From the NCBI GenBank assembly GCA_026225945.1, contig JAMJFZ010001261.1, positions 1 to 64,000 on the forward strand: DNA of 64,000 nucleotides, read 5' to 3'. The DNA is from Cricetomys ansorgei. Taxonomy: Eukaryota > Chordata > Mammalia > Rodentia > Nesomyidae. This document shows positions 37,680 to 50,450 of this stretch, one piece after another; within the stretch, counting starts at the first letter, position 1, and each line of letters starts with the position of its first letter. The position numbers and the translations under genes were made by a program. The notes beneath the pieces are model-generated. The model was given only the letters and a program-made list of their open reading frames with translations. It was not told the origin of the DNA and ran no database searches.

Positions 37680-37960
37680 AAGAAATTTAAAATGAAAAAG
37701 AAAAATAAGAAGGGAAGAATAAAACAAAATGAAAGATGAAGAAATAAATCTAATTAGGAGTGAATAATGAAGATAAAATGATAAAATAATAATATATGAA
37801 ATATAAATATAATAAATAATATTTACTTATTAAATTGATAAATGTATAAATTAAATGAATATATGAAATATAAATATATGTAATAAAAAATAAAAAAATA
37901 TATAAAATATGAAAATAACAATAACCTAATAAAGGTAAAAATAGGACATGATAAGGAGGC
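37680..37960. repeat. A/T-rich low-complexity island
   Basis: Almost pure A/T words such as 'ataataatatatgaaatata' with few G and C. It occupies the place of a milder A-rich stretch at 17780-17900 in unit C copy 1, so it expanded locally. Confidence 0.82.
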
Positions 37961-38879
37961 ATGGATGCAGTAAAGAAGAATTGAGGATGAATGGATAAGT
38001 TGAAAGTAGGACAGATGATTAGGAATGTTGTATTATGTAGATAGTGGGGTATATGCCAAGAAATGTGCTATGAGTGTGTATACAGTACAGAGAAGGTAGC
38101 TTGTGACAGGGATTGGGGTTGCGTTAAATTTGGGTCTCTCGTTTTTTCTGCTAGGAAAACAAGAAAGGGCTTAGTAAGTTCCTCTTTGCAAAGCCACATA
38201 TGCACTTATGGGTGATTACTGTTATGCATCCCTGCTAAATATGGCCACAATGGGCACCTGGAACTGTGTTTTTATCTCTGATAAAACAAGAAATCTAGAC
38301 CTCTGAATGCCTAAGGAGATTTCACTGGTCACCAGAGTCACAATACTTCAAATTCCAAAGGCATCAAGGGACCAGTGCCATGTTCTGATGGAAGCAGACT
38401 ACCCTCACTGCAAGGCCTGAAAAGAAACCCCAAGGAAAGAAAGCAGTGTGTATATCACCAAAGACAATTCTGATTCAAGGCAGTATTTCACCTACAACAT
38501 CATATGCTTTTAACCTAGGTCCATTTAATGTGCCCTCTGTAGATACAATTTTCCCAATTTTCTGCCTATTCAAAGACTCCTATATGGCAACCGACTCACT
38601 TTTTCAGGCAATGCTGGAAAATGATATTATTCCCATGTTGAGTAAGTGGAATGGACTTAGGGTTGAAGATTGTACAGGATTCTCATTTCCAAGGAAGATA
38701 GACACTGTCTGGTAAAATGGCTCCACCTCAATGAGAGAACACATTTGAAAAGATAACTTGAATTCCATTATTAGCTGGATGAGCCTAAAGAAGTCTGAAG
38801 AAAAAAATCATTGACACTGGAACCAAAGACAAAGTCATCCCAGAATGAAATGGCAAAATCCTGATTTGTACATGGTATA

Positions 38880-40990
38880 GGCCCCTCAGCTGTCATCTTG
38901 GACCCATTTTGTCAAGGGATTTCAAGGGATTTCCATAGACCTTTAACTGATTAATATTAGGTCCCATGCTACTCATTTTCTACCTGCAAATAGGGAGTAG
39001 CTTGGCAAGGAGGTAAGCATGACATACCAATGAGGAAAAAAGACTCCTGGATGGCTTTCTAAACTGTGATCACTTCATTCCTCCTGGGAATCTTGACCAA
39101 GGTGGAGTGAAGTGACCCCAGATTAATAATGGGTCAGCTAGCCTAAGAAGCATTTTTCCTAGATAAGCCACATAAGCAGTGTAAGTGGACACAAGAAACT
39201 CTTCTGATTCACTGAATTTAAGCTCCATTGTAAACCTTCATAGAGATCTCTGCTTCTCCTCATTTTCACCATGAAGAAAGTCTTAAATGTCTGCTTACTA
39301 AAGCTAGCTGTGGCAGATGCCTAATCTACAGACCAAAGCAAAGTGCTCACAATACCTTGTGTTAGTTCTGGTTTCTTGCCTAAACATTATCTGACACGTA
39401 ATTGGTCCATGATACAGCTATCCTAAGAGACGACATTTAAAACAAATACAACCAAGGAAAGCAAAGAGGAAAGAAAGGAACAAAGAAAGAAAGAAGCATA
39501 AAGAAACTAAACAGAGGCAGAAAGGAACATGAGTAAGAAGAGAACAAAGGATAAATGATCAGAAGTAGATAGTCATCTATGTAGAAAAGAAAACAGGGTG
39601 AATGGCAAGAAGGACAGGTAATTGGGAAGGTTTTATTATGTAGTTAGTGGTGGATATTCTCCTCTATAGAGTTAACCTTAGGTGAAAAGAAATAATGAGA
39701 AAAGAAGAAATGAATGAGCTATGAAGTGAATACAAGTGTTGTGTTAAGATCAAAAAAAGGTAGTTTACTCTAATAATAGTATATTCTCAAAAATGATATT
39801 GAGTAACTACTATTTTTCTTACCTAGGGAATGATATTTCTTCCACTCCAACATTTCTTCATTTCTGTAGATCTTTGTTTAAGACTGTGGTCTTCTGCTGT
39901 TTCATTTTGCCTATCTATTGTTAGGATTTTCCAACTCCGGTTTAGGCTGTCATTCATGTCAACTTTTCTTAGAGTGGATAGAAGAATCGGGGTATGTGGG
40001 AAGTTTTGGAGAGAACAAATAGAAGTGGAAAATATGATTATCTTAAAATAAAAAAATAAAAGCAAAAGCAAACATTGAAGGGAAGAACTGTATATTCCCA
40101 CCTGGATGAGCTTGGGCCAAAATTAGCAGAACATGTAGTGATCCATAAATGAGTTATGAGTGCCTGTGGAGAGCAGAGAAAGCACCTTGCGACAATGAAT
40201 GGGGCTGTGTGAATTTGAGATATCCATGTTTTCTGCTAGGAAGTCAGGAATGGAGCCCATTAACTCTCCCCTTTTCTGAAACCACAAAAGTTAGACTGTT
40301 GTATGAATATTGTTTTGCATCCCTGCTAAGTCTTTTTGTCTCTAAGAGGTCAAGAAATCTAGAACACCACTTACCTCAAGAAACTGCACTTTTCACCAGG
40401 ATAACCAGACCTAGGACAGAATGAGCAGGTGGGGTGTCCTGGAGGAAGCAAACTTCCCTTGGATCCAAAGTAAACTAGTGTTTGCATTACCATGACAATT
40501 CTGATTTGGGGTAGTATTTCACCTGGAATGTCATAAGACATGTTGCTTATAACATAGATCCACTTACCGGGACCTCTGCATAACTGCTTAACATAAGAGT
40601 CCCAGATGGCAAACCACTCACTATTTTAGGCAATTCTGCCAAGTGATGTTTTTCCCATCTTGGTAAATGGTGTTAGGGATGAAGATTGAACAGAATCTCA
40701 TTTTCAAGGATCCGATATACTGTCTAGTAGAATGGCATGTCAATCTTAATTTCTTACACATTATGAAAACTGAATGGAAATCCATTCTTAGGTGGATGAG
40801 GATTCAGAATTCTGAGGTATAATGTCATTGACACTGGGCCAAAGTCAGAGCTGAGATGCCCCCAGTGTGGAATAGCAACTCCTGAATTGTACAGGGTGCA
40901 GTACTCGAAGCTGTGGTGTTGGCCCTATTTAATTTTGGCATACAAAGCAGTCAGTCTTCCCTGGTGGTAATGACACAGTGAACCCAGGCA
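38880..40990 (+). repeat. Unit C second-half copy, diverged
   Basis: Landmarks of the second half of unit C recur here: 'ttaatattaggtcccatgc' near 38953, 'tcattttcaccatgaa' near 39258, 'gtgttgtgttaagatc', 'gcatccctgctaagtc' near 40317 and 'ctaggaagtcaggaatggag' near 40237. It is more diverged than copies 1 and 2. No gene is recognised. Short frames around 39823-40424 show no domain. Confidence 0.6.
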
Positions 40991-41029
40991 CCCAGAAAAC
41001 ATAAATATTAGAAGTTCAAAGAGGCTATA

Positions 41030-41290
41030 GTAGTGAAAACACCTACTTCATCCCCCAGAAACCATTCTATGAAATAACTAAAGCTTGTGAGAACTCGTAC
41101 ACAATGTCAAACTCATCTTGTCCTCGATACCTCAGAGGCCTTCAGCTGTCTATACAAAGTTGAAAACATTGCATGAGAAGATATCCACAGACTACAGCCT
41201 ATGTTACCAGTTAACCTTGCCTTGGGTTCTAGTTAAAGGTACAATTTAGCATCCAGGTTTGTGTCACAGTTTTATTGGAAACATCATCAC
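41030..41290 (+). repeat. Start of a further unit C copy, truncated
   Basis: 'aacacctacttcatccccca' near 41039, then words equivalent to 35225-35470 ('gatacctcagag', 'agtgcttttattgg'-like), repeat the unit start. That gives a unit period of about 5.9 kb from 35160. It is cut off before the LINE-1 of block B' begins near 41360. Confidence 0.55.
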
Positions 41291-41359
41291 CAATGTAGAA
41301 ATGCAGAAATTCACCAATGCAAAAATGCAGAAATAATAGATGTTACAGGATATTTTGGA

Positions 41360-43098
41360 GTCATGCAGAGACCCAAACATCACAAAGATTCATAAAGAAT
41401 TAGAATTATATGCCCATTTCACTCTTGAACATAGATGCAAATGAACTCAATAAAATACTCACAAAGCACATCCAAGAACACATTAAAACTTATTCACCAT
41501 GATTGAATAGCCTTGATTCCAGAGAAGAAGGGATCGTTCAATATAAGAAAATAAGTCAATGTAATCCACTGCATAAACAAATTAATAGAAAAAAACTACA
41601 TGATCATCTCACTACAATGTGAAAAAGCTTTTGATAATATCAAACAACCCTTCAAAATAAACCTCACGGAGAGATTGAGGATAAAAGGCCATACCAAGAC
41701 ATAATAAAGCCAAGTAACAGCAGTCCTACTGACAACATCAAATTAAATAGAGGAAAATTCAAAGCAATTTCACTAAAATCAGAAGGAAGATCGGGCTGTT
41801 CCCGCCATTTATAAATATTGAATACAGTACTTAAAGTACTAGTAAGAGCAATGAGACAGGAGAAGGAGATTAAGGGCATATGAATTCATAAGGAAATAGT
41901 CAAAGTATCCTTATTTGCAGATGAGATATCATATATAAATGACCTCAAAAACTGGATCAGGGTACTCCTATAGCTGGTAAACAACTTCAGTGAAATGGCT
42001 GGCTACAAGATAAACTAAAAAAAATCTGTAGCCCTCCTATATACAAATGACAAATAGAGAGAGAAAGAAATAAGAGAAATAATACTCTTCACAATAGATA
42101 CAAATAACATAAGGTATCTTTGGCAACTCTAACCAAGCAAGTGAAAGGCTTGAATGACAAAATCTTTATGTACTTGAAGAGGGAATTTGAAGACCTCAGA
42201 AATGCAAAGAAATCACATGCTCCTCAGTTGCTAAGATTAACAGAGTAAAAAAGGCCACTGTACTAAAAATAATCTAAGGACTCAATGCAATCCCTATAAA
42301 AATCCCAATATACTTCTTTAGAGACATTAAAAGGGCAATACACTACTTCATATGTATAAATAAATAACTTTGCATACCTAAAAAATCCTGAAAAATAAAA
42401 GAACTTCTAGAGGTATCAAGATTCCTGATGTTAATCTGTACTACAGAGCCATAGTAATAAAAACTACATGGTATTGGCACAAAAACAGACATGATGACCA
42501 ATGGAACGGAATAAAGGATACAGATATATATCCACACACCGATGGATACCAGATCCTTTATAAAGAAGCTCGAAAAATACAACGACAAAAAGGAAGCAGC
42601 TTTAACAAATGGTGTTTGTCTAATTGGATGTCTGAAATAGAGGAATGCAAATAGATCCATATCTATTACTGAGTACAAACCTCAAGTCCAAATTAATCTA
42701 AGATCTCAGTATAAAACCAGATATACTGAAACTGATTGAAGAGAAAGTAAGCAATAGCCTTGAGAGCAGTGGCACAGGAGACAACTTTTTTAACAGAACA
42801 CTGAAAGGCCAGCAACAAAGATCAAAGATTGATAAGAGGACCTCATAAAACTGAAAAGCTTCTGTAAGGAAAATGACATTGTCAACAGGGAAAAACAGAA
42901 GCCTAAAGAATGGGAAGATATTGACCAACTCCATTTCCAATAGAGAGTTAACATACAAAATAAATAAAAAATGCAAGAATCTACATGCCAACAAAACAAA
43001 TAACCCAATTAAAAATGGGGTGCATATCTAAACAAAGAATTCACAAAAGGGAATTTCAAATGGCTGAGAAACACTTAAAGAAATGCTCAAAATCTTTA
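41360..43098 (+). mobile_element. LINE-1 ORF2 fragment (block B' copy)
   Basis: Duplicate of 26266-28035. It covers the reverse transcriptase and C-terminal part of ORF2, with frameshifts and stops. At 41914-41925 the catalytic box again reads F-A-D-E, the same change as in the first copy, which supports common descent by duplication rather than independent insertion. The element begins abruptly at 41360 with no 5' LINE-1 sequence before it. Confidence 0.9.
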
Positions 43099-43654
43099 CG
43101 CATATGGGATTGCTCTCTAGGGACAATCAGCTACTGAGTATATCAGACAGTTTGTGTGGGTGTGGCTTGTAGGTGGTTGAAGGGGTGCAAGGTAGAGGTT
43201 AGAATAAGGAAAGGGTTAGGGATGCTTGTTAGGCTCAGGACTTGTGGAGCATAGACCATGGGGTCCTCAATGACACTGCAATGAGACACTTTCCTCCATT
43301 CTGTGTGCTAGGAGGTTTAGAAAATGCTTCCTCATTCCAAAGGAATGCTCCAGAAACACATGACAATCTGTAACACAGCAGAGGGGACTCAGAAACAAAA
43401 ATAGACTTTTGGGCCAGGGACTGGAATCTGTCCCTTTGTGACCAAGCAAGGACATTCTGACTTGGACCTGCCCAGAAATCCTGTTGCAGTCTACTCTACT
43501 CCACACACCAAGGTGATCACTAAAGCTGCCACGACAAGTGTCATGACACTGAGTGACCATGGCCACAACCAAGCATTTAGGTAAAGGATTTCTGACAAGA
43601 AGGCTCTCCTGGGCTAACATTTGACACATACACATTCAAGGGATGTGTGTTCCT
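43099..43654. other. Spacer copy between LINE-1 and satellite
   Basis: Second copy of 28036-28594. It contains a minus-strand frame of 122 codons (43635-43267) that is not preserved in frame in the first copy. No domain is recognised. Confidence 0.45.
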
Positions 43655-46600
43655 TCCAGATATGATGTCATACATTGGCATTGATGGTGTCACATCAACT
43701 TATTTATGATATCAGTTTATTTTGATTAGAATATCATATTTTACATTGATATTTTTACTTAATATCAATTATGACATCTGTTCCTGGCATTTGTACCATC
43801 ACATCCCTGTAATTGGCCAACCAAAACTGATATCACATCCTTCTTTTGATGATCTCATACATTTACACATTACATTGTGGCTGTTACATCATCATAATAA
43901 TGATGTAATTTTCTTCCCACTTTGATACCATATTGATATTTTGATGTCACATCATGCAAATTATGATTTTATGCCCTTCCAAGTATGTTGTCATGTCATT
44001 CCTATTATGATGTCATATATTCATATTATTGGTTTCACATCCACAAGGTTTTGGTGTTATTTTGTTCCACTTATGAAGTCATAAATTTCTATTGATAGTA
44101 CCACATAATCCCTATTATGGTGTCACATGCTTCGTATTGTGATATGTCACATGCTTCCTATGCTCCCTTTCAATTGTGTGGTCACAAATAATGTTGAAGG
44201 TATCATATCTTCACGATTATGATGTCCTTCCAAATATCCTGTCATATACTTCTTGTTATGATGTCATATATTTACATTGTTGATGTCACATCAAAAACAA
44301 TTATGATGTCAGTTTTTTTTCAATTTTGCTGTCCTATATGTACATTGATGATATCACATTTCTCAACTATGCTGTAATGTCCTTCCAATATTCAAGTTAC
44401 CTGTCATAATATGATGTCACTTATTTACCTCGCTGTCACATCATCATGATTTGTGTGGTTGTTTTCTGTAAATTATGCTGTCATTTATTTACACTATTTT
44501 GCCACATAATCCTGATTATAATGTCAAATCCTTCTAGTAAGCACATCTTTTCCTCTCAGTTTTGTCAGATATTTAGGTTGATGGTATTACATCACCACAA
44601 TAATAATGCCAGTTATTTCAAATTATGCTGTTACATACTTCATGTTATTATGTCATACATTTTCTTCCCTTTACTATGGCCTATATTTTCATTGATAGGA
44701 TTTTATCACATCACCCCATGTATGTAACTTTCTGTTCGTTATGTTATTATATATTTTCACTGTTGATGTCACATTATCACAATTATGATGGTAGTTTCTT
44801 CACATTATATTACATACTGACATAGATGATGTCACATAACCCAAATTATGTTGTCATATCTTTCTAAATATCACATCATTTAATTCCAATTGTGATATAA
44901 CACACTTACCTTAATAATGTCACATCCTCCCAATTATGAACTCAGTTCCTTCCAATTATGCTGCCATACCCTTTTTTTATTATTTCATATGCTTACATTG
45001 ATGATATCACTACAATTAAGATGTTGGTTTCTTTCAATTATGGTGTCATATATTGACAGAGATGACGGTACATAATCGATATTACTCTGCCAATTATCAC
45101 ATCATTTTCCTTCCAATTGTGGTCGAACATCCTTAAGAATGATGGTGTCACATCTCAATAATGATGGTAGTTCTTTCCAGTTATGCTGTCATATATTTTA
45201 TTATGATGTCATATATTTACATTGTTGACATCACATCATCTTAATTATGATATCAGTTTATTCCAATTATGTTGTCACATATTGATATTGAAGATGTCAC
45301 ATCATGCTAATTTGATGTAAATTCCTTCCAAATTTAATGTCACATTCTTATTGGGATGTCATATATTTACATTGTTGATGTAAACTTATCACAATTATGA
45401 TGTCAGTTTCTTCCAATCATGGTGTCATATAGTTACTCTGCCAATGACACATAATTCCAATTATCATTTCATATCCTCCAATTATCACATCATTTCCTAC
45501 CAATTGAGATGTCACATACTTGCATTGATGGTGTCACATAATCATGTTGTCAGTTCCTTCATATTATGCTGTCATTTGTTATTATGATACCATATATTTA
45601 TATTGTTTGCATAACATCATATTGACTGTGACGTGATTTCTTGGTATAAGGTGTCCTGTATTTACATGGTTGATGTAATATCACAAGTAGCATGTCAGTT
45701 TCATTCAATTATGGTGACATATGTACACTGATCATACTATTATAATCCATATTAAGATGCTTTATCCTTATAATATCACATCATTTCCTTCCAATTGTGA
45801 TGTCACCATGTCATATTGATGGTGTCACATCATTCAAATTATGATGTAAGTTCTTCTCAATTTTGCTGTCAAATCATTCATATTATATCATACATATATT
45901 GTTGTTTGTCATTACAATTATGTTGTTTCCTTATAATTTTGTCATACAGCTCATATTATGACAACTTATATTTACATGGCTGTAGTCACATCATGATGTG
46001 ACTTTTATGATGTCAATATTTTCCAATTATAATGTCATATATTTACAACATTCATGTCAAAATTGTTGTCAGATTCTTCCAATTGTGATATCTTTTAATT
46101 TCATGTCAAAATTGTTGTCAGTTTCTTCCAATTGTGATATCTTTTAATGTCATTGACAATGTAACGTAATCCGCATTATGATGTCCTATCCTCCAATTAT
46201 CATGTCATATTCTTCAAATTGTGATGTCTCAGATCAACTTTCATAGTGTCATGTCATCACAATTATGATGAAAGTTCCCTCATTCTTATGCTGTCATAAA
46301 TTTACATTGTTGATGTCATATGCTGATTATGCTTTCACACTCTTCATTATCTGAGGTCATATATTTATACTGTTGTAGTAATATAGTGATTATGATATTT
46401 GCTTCTTCCAATTATGCTTTCACTTTCCTATTTTGATGTCATCTATTTATATCATTGATGTCACATCATCATAATTATGATTCAGTCCTTCCTATTATGC
46501 CATGCCTTAATTTTTGATGACATATAGTTACGTCGTTGATGTCACATCATCATGATTGTTGATGAGAATTTCCTCAAATTATGAGATCATATATTGACAC

Positions 46601-48165
46601 TGATAATTCCACATAGTTCCAATTATGTCAGTACCTTGAAAATTCAATGACATTCTTATGTTCAGACATATATAGATTTTTTCATGCCATATTTTTGTCA
46701 CTTTCTTCTAATTATGTGTCACATTGATGATGTATATTTCATATCAATTACGGTATAAGTTTCTTGCAAATATGCTGTGATATTCTTTTTTATTATTATT
46801 TTTTATTTACCTTTTTGATATTACAAATTTGCAATTATGTCAGTTCCTTTCATTTGTGATAAGATATATTTACTTTCATGATGTTACATAATCCACATTA
46901 TGATGTAATGTCCTTCCAGTTATCAGGTGACTTGTTTCCAATTTTGATGTCACATTCTTACATTGATAGGGTGGTATAACATCCCAATTAAGCTGTCAGT
47001 TCCTTCCAAATATAATGTCATATCATTCTCATTATGTTGTCATATATTTATGTTATTTATTGCACGTCAAATTATGATGGTGTCACATAATAGTAATTAT
47101 GTTGGCATGTCTCTCCAATTATCACATTATTTCTTTCTAACTATGATATCACATACATAATTTAATAGTGTCATATTATCCCGATTATGCTCTCACATTC
47201 TTACATTGATTGTGGCACATCATCTCAATTATGATGTCAATTCATTCCACATCCTTAATATGTATGTCATATATTTACAATTTTGATGTCACATCATCAC
47301 AATTATGTCTGCTTCTTTGAATTATAATGATGTGTATTTACACTGATGATATCAAATCACCTTATTATGTCAATACCTTACAAATATAGCATGTCCTTCT
47401 TGTGATGTCATACATTTACCTTGATGCCACATAATTCACATATGATGTGAAATCCTTCTTATGATCATGTACTTCTGTTGCAATTGTGATGTTACATACT
47501 TATATTGATGTTGTTATGCCATCTCAATTATGATGTCAGTTTTATTCAATTATTTTGTCAGGTGCTTATGATATTATATATTTACATTATTAACATATCA
47601 TCTGATATCAGTTTCTTCAAATTGTGATGTCATTTATCGACACTGATAATCTCCCATAAACCTGATTTTGATGTCACTTATTTTCAAATATGTTGTCATA
47701 TATTTATATTGTTTATGTCACAGTATCATTTATGATGTCAGTTTCTTCTGATTATGATGAACATTGCCAATGGTACGTAACCCAAATTAAATCACATCCT
47801 TCCAATTTTCATATTTCCTTTCAATTATGATGTTACATCCTCAGATTTATGGTTATACATCACCCTTATCATGATGTCAGTTCCATCCATTCATGCTATG
47901 ATAACCTTCTTACTAGGATATCATTTATTTACATTGTTGATGTCACATCATCACAATTATGATGTCATTTCTTCTAATTATGATGGCATATATTTACATT
48001 AATGATGATGTCACATAATATACATTATGATGTCATATACTTCCAATCATCAGGTGATTTCATTCCAATTATGATGTCAAATCCTGACATTGATTGTCAC
48101 AGCATCCCACTCATGATGTCAGTTCCTTTCAATTATGTTGTAACCTTCTGTGGTGATGCCAAATG
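43655..48165 (+). repeat. TGATGTCA-type degenerate satellite, main array in block B'
   Basis: About 4.5 kb, colinear with 28595-32960 with scattered differences. Between 44797 and 45690 the anchor 'g(a)tg(tca)gtt(c/t)' recurs at about 44797, 44934, 45016, 45163, 45246, 45395, 45546 and 45690. The spacings are about 137, 82, 147, 83, 149, 151 and 144 bp. The 13-bp near-palindrome TGATGTCACATCA occurs at 43942, 44281, 46537, 47284 and 47938. A 49-bp local duplication at 46052-46149 is specific to this copy. Confidence 0.92.
46052..46149 (+). repeat. Copy-specific 49-bp tandem duplication in the satellite
   Basis: Two adjacent units beginning 'tcatgtcaaaattgttgtca' at 46052 and 46101. The corresponding place in block B (near 30985) has one unit. 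Confidence 0.88.
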
Positions 48166-49404
48166 TAGTGAGGGCTCTGTTTCACAAAGTTCCAGTGGTA
48201 GGATGACCTTTACTCACTCTTCACTGCCCTTGACAGAGATTCACCAACACCTTTCACTTATATTCTTTAGTGTCAGAGGCCACTCACTGAAAGATAGAGT
48301 TGGAATAATGTAACAAATGCTGGTAATAAAAATGAATCTAATGGAAGTACCTTGGGAAATACAAATATGCAGAAATTTGAGTCGTCCATAGCTTCTAGGA
48401 CTGAGATTATTAATAATTGTTATTAATAAGCATAAGACAGGAGGTGGAAGAATTATTAAAGAAGAAACAAACTAGAGAAATTCTAGAAGGTGACAAGCTA
48501 TAGCTGGATCATCAGGTTTGCATGTCCAGCTTCAGAAATAAAGAATTAATATGAGCATGGAGAGAGATCCTGTACGTAATGATAACCCTTAGTATGTTCC
48601 TGAAAATAGAGTAAGCAGTTATAGGAGTCCTAATGTCCTTTTAACCTTTACAGGACTGCAATAAAGATAGATATTGTATTGAAACAAGAGTTCATGACAG
48701 AGTCACAGAAAAGGACATTTTAGCTCAATGAACTGCCTGTCCTCGTCACCAAACATGTCAAATCAGGACTTTTCTCTTAGTATGGAAAGACAAACAGAAG
48801 ACTGCTTTTACTTTTTAAGTATCGAAGGAAAGGATGGTGGTCTTATGTTAAACAGAACAGAGAAAGGAAAATTGAATTTAACAAGGGTCAAAAGTGACTT
48901 TTGTTAAAAAGATACGTTTCATGTAACAGACATTATAATCCATTAACTCTATGTTCAACTTAAACAGAGTCAAATTCAAATACGATCATCCTCTCTAGAA
49001 TTTCTTTAACCATGAGGCTTTATGACACCAATTTTAAAGAGAAAGTTATTGAGTTAAAGAAAACTTATTTTATTATAATGTTAGCTTTTAGTTTTGACAA
49101 AATTTGCTATTTGCCTGCTTTATTGATTTTAATATACTCATGTAATCAAGGAAGACTTTATAAAAATGACTTCCAGAGGGTATGTAATCAATCATCAAAG
49201 TCTTAAAGGAAATGATTTTGTGCATAAAGAAAGCCTTTGACAGTCACAAATTGTCAGAATAGGTCAAGTCGTACCGAGATGTGCATCCTCTATGTCAGTC
49301 ACTTATAAAAAAAACTGAATGGTGTCCTGCATCTGATTCTTCCCTCATCACTCTTTCATCCATCCACTTTAAGCTCTGCCCTCACCAAGGCTGGACCTCA
49401 GCAG
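48166..49404. other. Non-satellite spacer copy
   Basis: Second copy of 32961-34214. No gene or named repeat is recognised. A short frame around 49012-49206 is not matched by an intact frame in the first copy. Confidence 0.5.
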
Positions 49405-50450
49405 TTCTGATTATGATAGCATATACTTACAATGTTGATCTGACACCATCATGATTATGATGAAGTTGCTTCTGAACTTTTTATTACAGTGCTGATGTCA
49501 CAGAATCCACATTAAAAAGTCATTTCTTTGCAATTATCACATTATTTCCTTCCAATTATGAAAATATGTCATATCCTCAAGGTGATGGTTGATGGTGTAA
49601 TTTTCTTCCATTTTTAGAGTAATATCTTCCTTATTTTGATTTCCTTTCTTTATACTGTTGAAGTCACATCACAGTTGTGATGTCATTTTCTTACAATTGT
49701 GATACCAAATGTTTACATTCATGATGTCACAAAATCCACATTGCGATATCAGTCTTACAATGATCAGATAATTTTTTCCAATTATGATGACCTCGTCTGG
49801 CATTAATTTTGTCACATCATCCAAATTATGATGTCTGTTCTGTCCAAACATGCTTTCATGTATTTCTTATTATGGTGTCATATATTTACATCGTCAACCT
49901 CATGTCATAACGAATATGGTGTCCATTTCATCCAATCATTATTACATATACTTACTACATTGATGTTAACACATCATACTATTTATGATGTCAGTTCTTC
50001 TTTTCATTATGATAACACATATTTACCTGTATGATGTCACATTGTTACTATGCTGTCAGTTTCTTCACAATATGATGTCATGTGTTAGCACTGGTAATGG
50101 TATAAAACCAAAATGATGTCATATTCTTCCAATTCTCAGCTCAGTGTTCCAATTTTGATAATTATATTTGCATTGATAGTGACATATCATACCAAATATG
50201 TAAACTTCTTCAAACTAGGATATCATCTCCAAATTGTGATGAGTATTTACATTTTTTATCTCACTCCATTGCAAATATTTTGCCAGTATTTTTCTAATTG
50301 TGATGACATATTTTACATTGAGGATGATATCATGTTGTCCATATTAGGATGGTCTATCCTTCATTAAAACATATTTTCCTTCCAATGGTGATGTCACAGA
50401 CCTAGATTGTCAGTGTCACATCATCAAAATTGTATCACATAGTTACATTG
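49405..50450 (+). repeat. TGATGTCA-type satellite, distal part in block B'
   Basis: The satellite resumes after the spacer and extends about 390 bp further than its counterpart, which ends at the LINE-1 3'UTR. The extra part (about 50060-50450) is typical satellite sequence. Confidence 0.85.

Larger units (their letters stand above)
35160..38870 (+). repeat. Unit C, copy 2
   Basis: The start 'cacctacttcatcaaccaag' and the following landmarks parallel 15315-19385 throughout. The solo LTR of copy 1 is absent here, and the equivalent site near 38320 is uninterrupted. An A/T-rich island lies at 37680-37960. Its first part, up to 36666, is also in block B'. No gene is recognised. Short frames, for example 36133-35867 over the CA repeat, are low-complexity artefacts. 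Confidence 0.72.
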
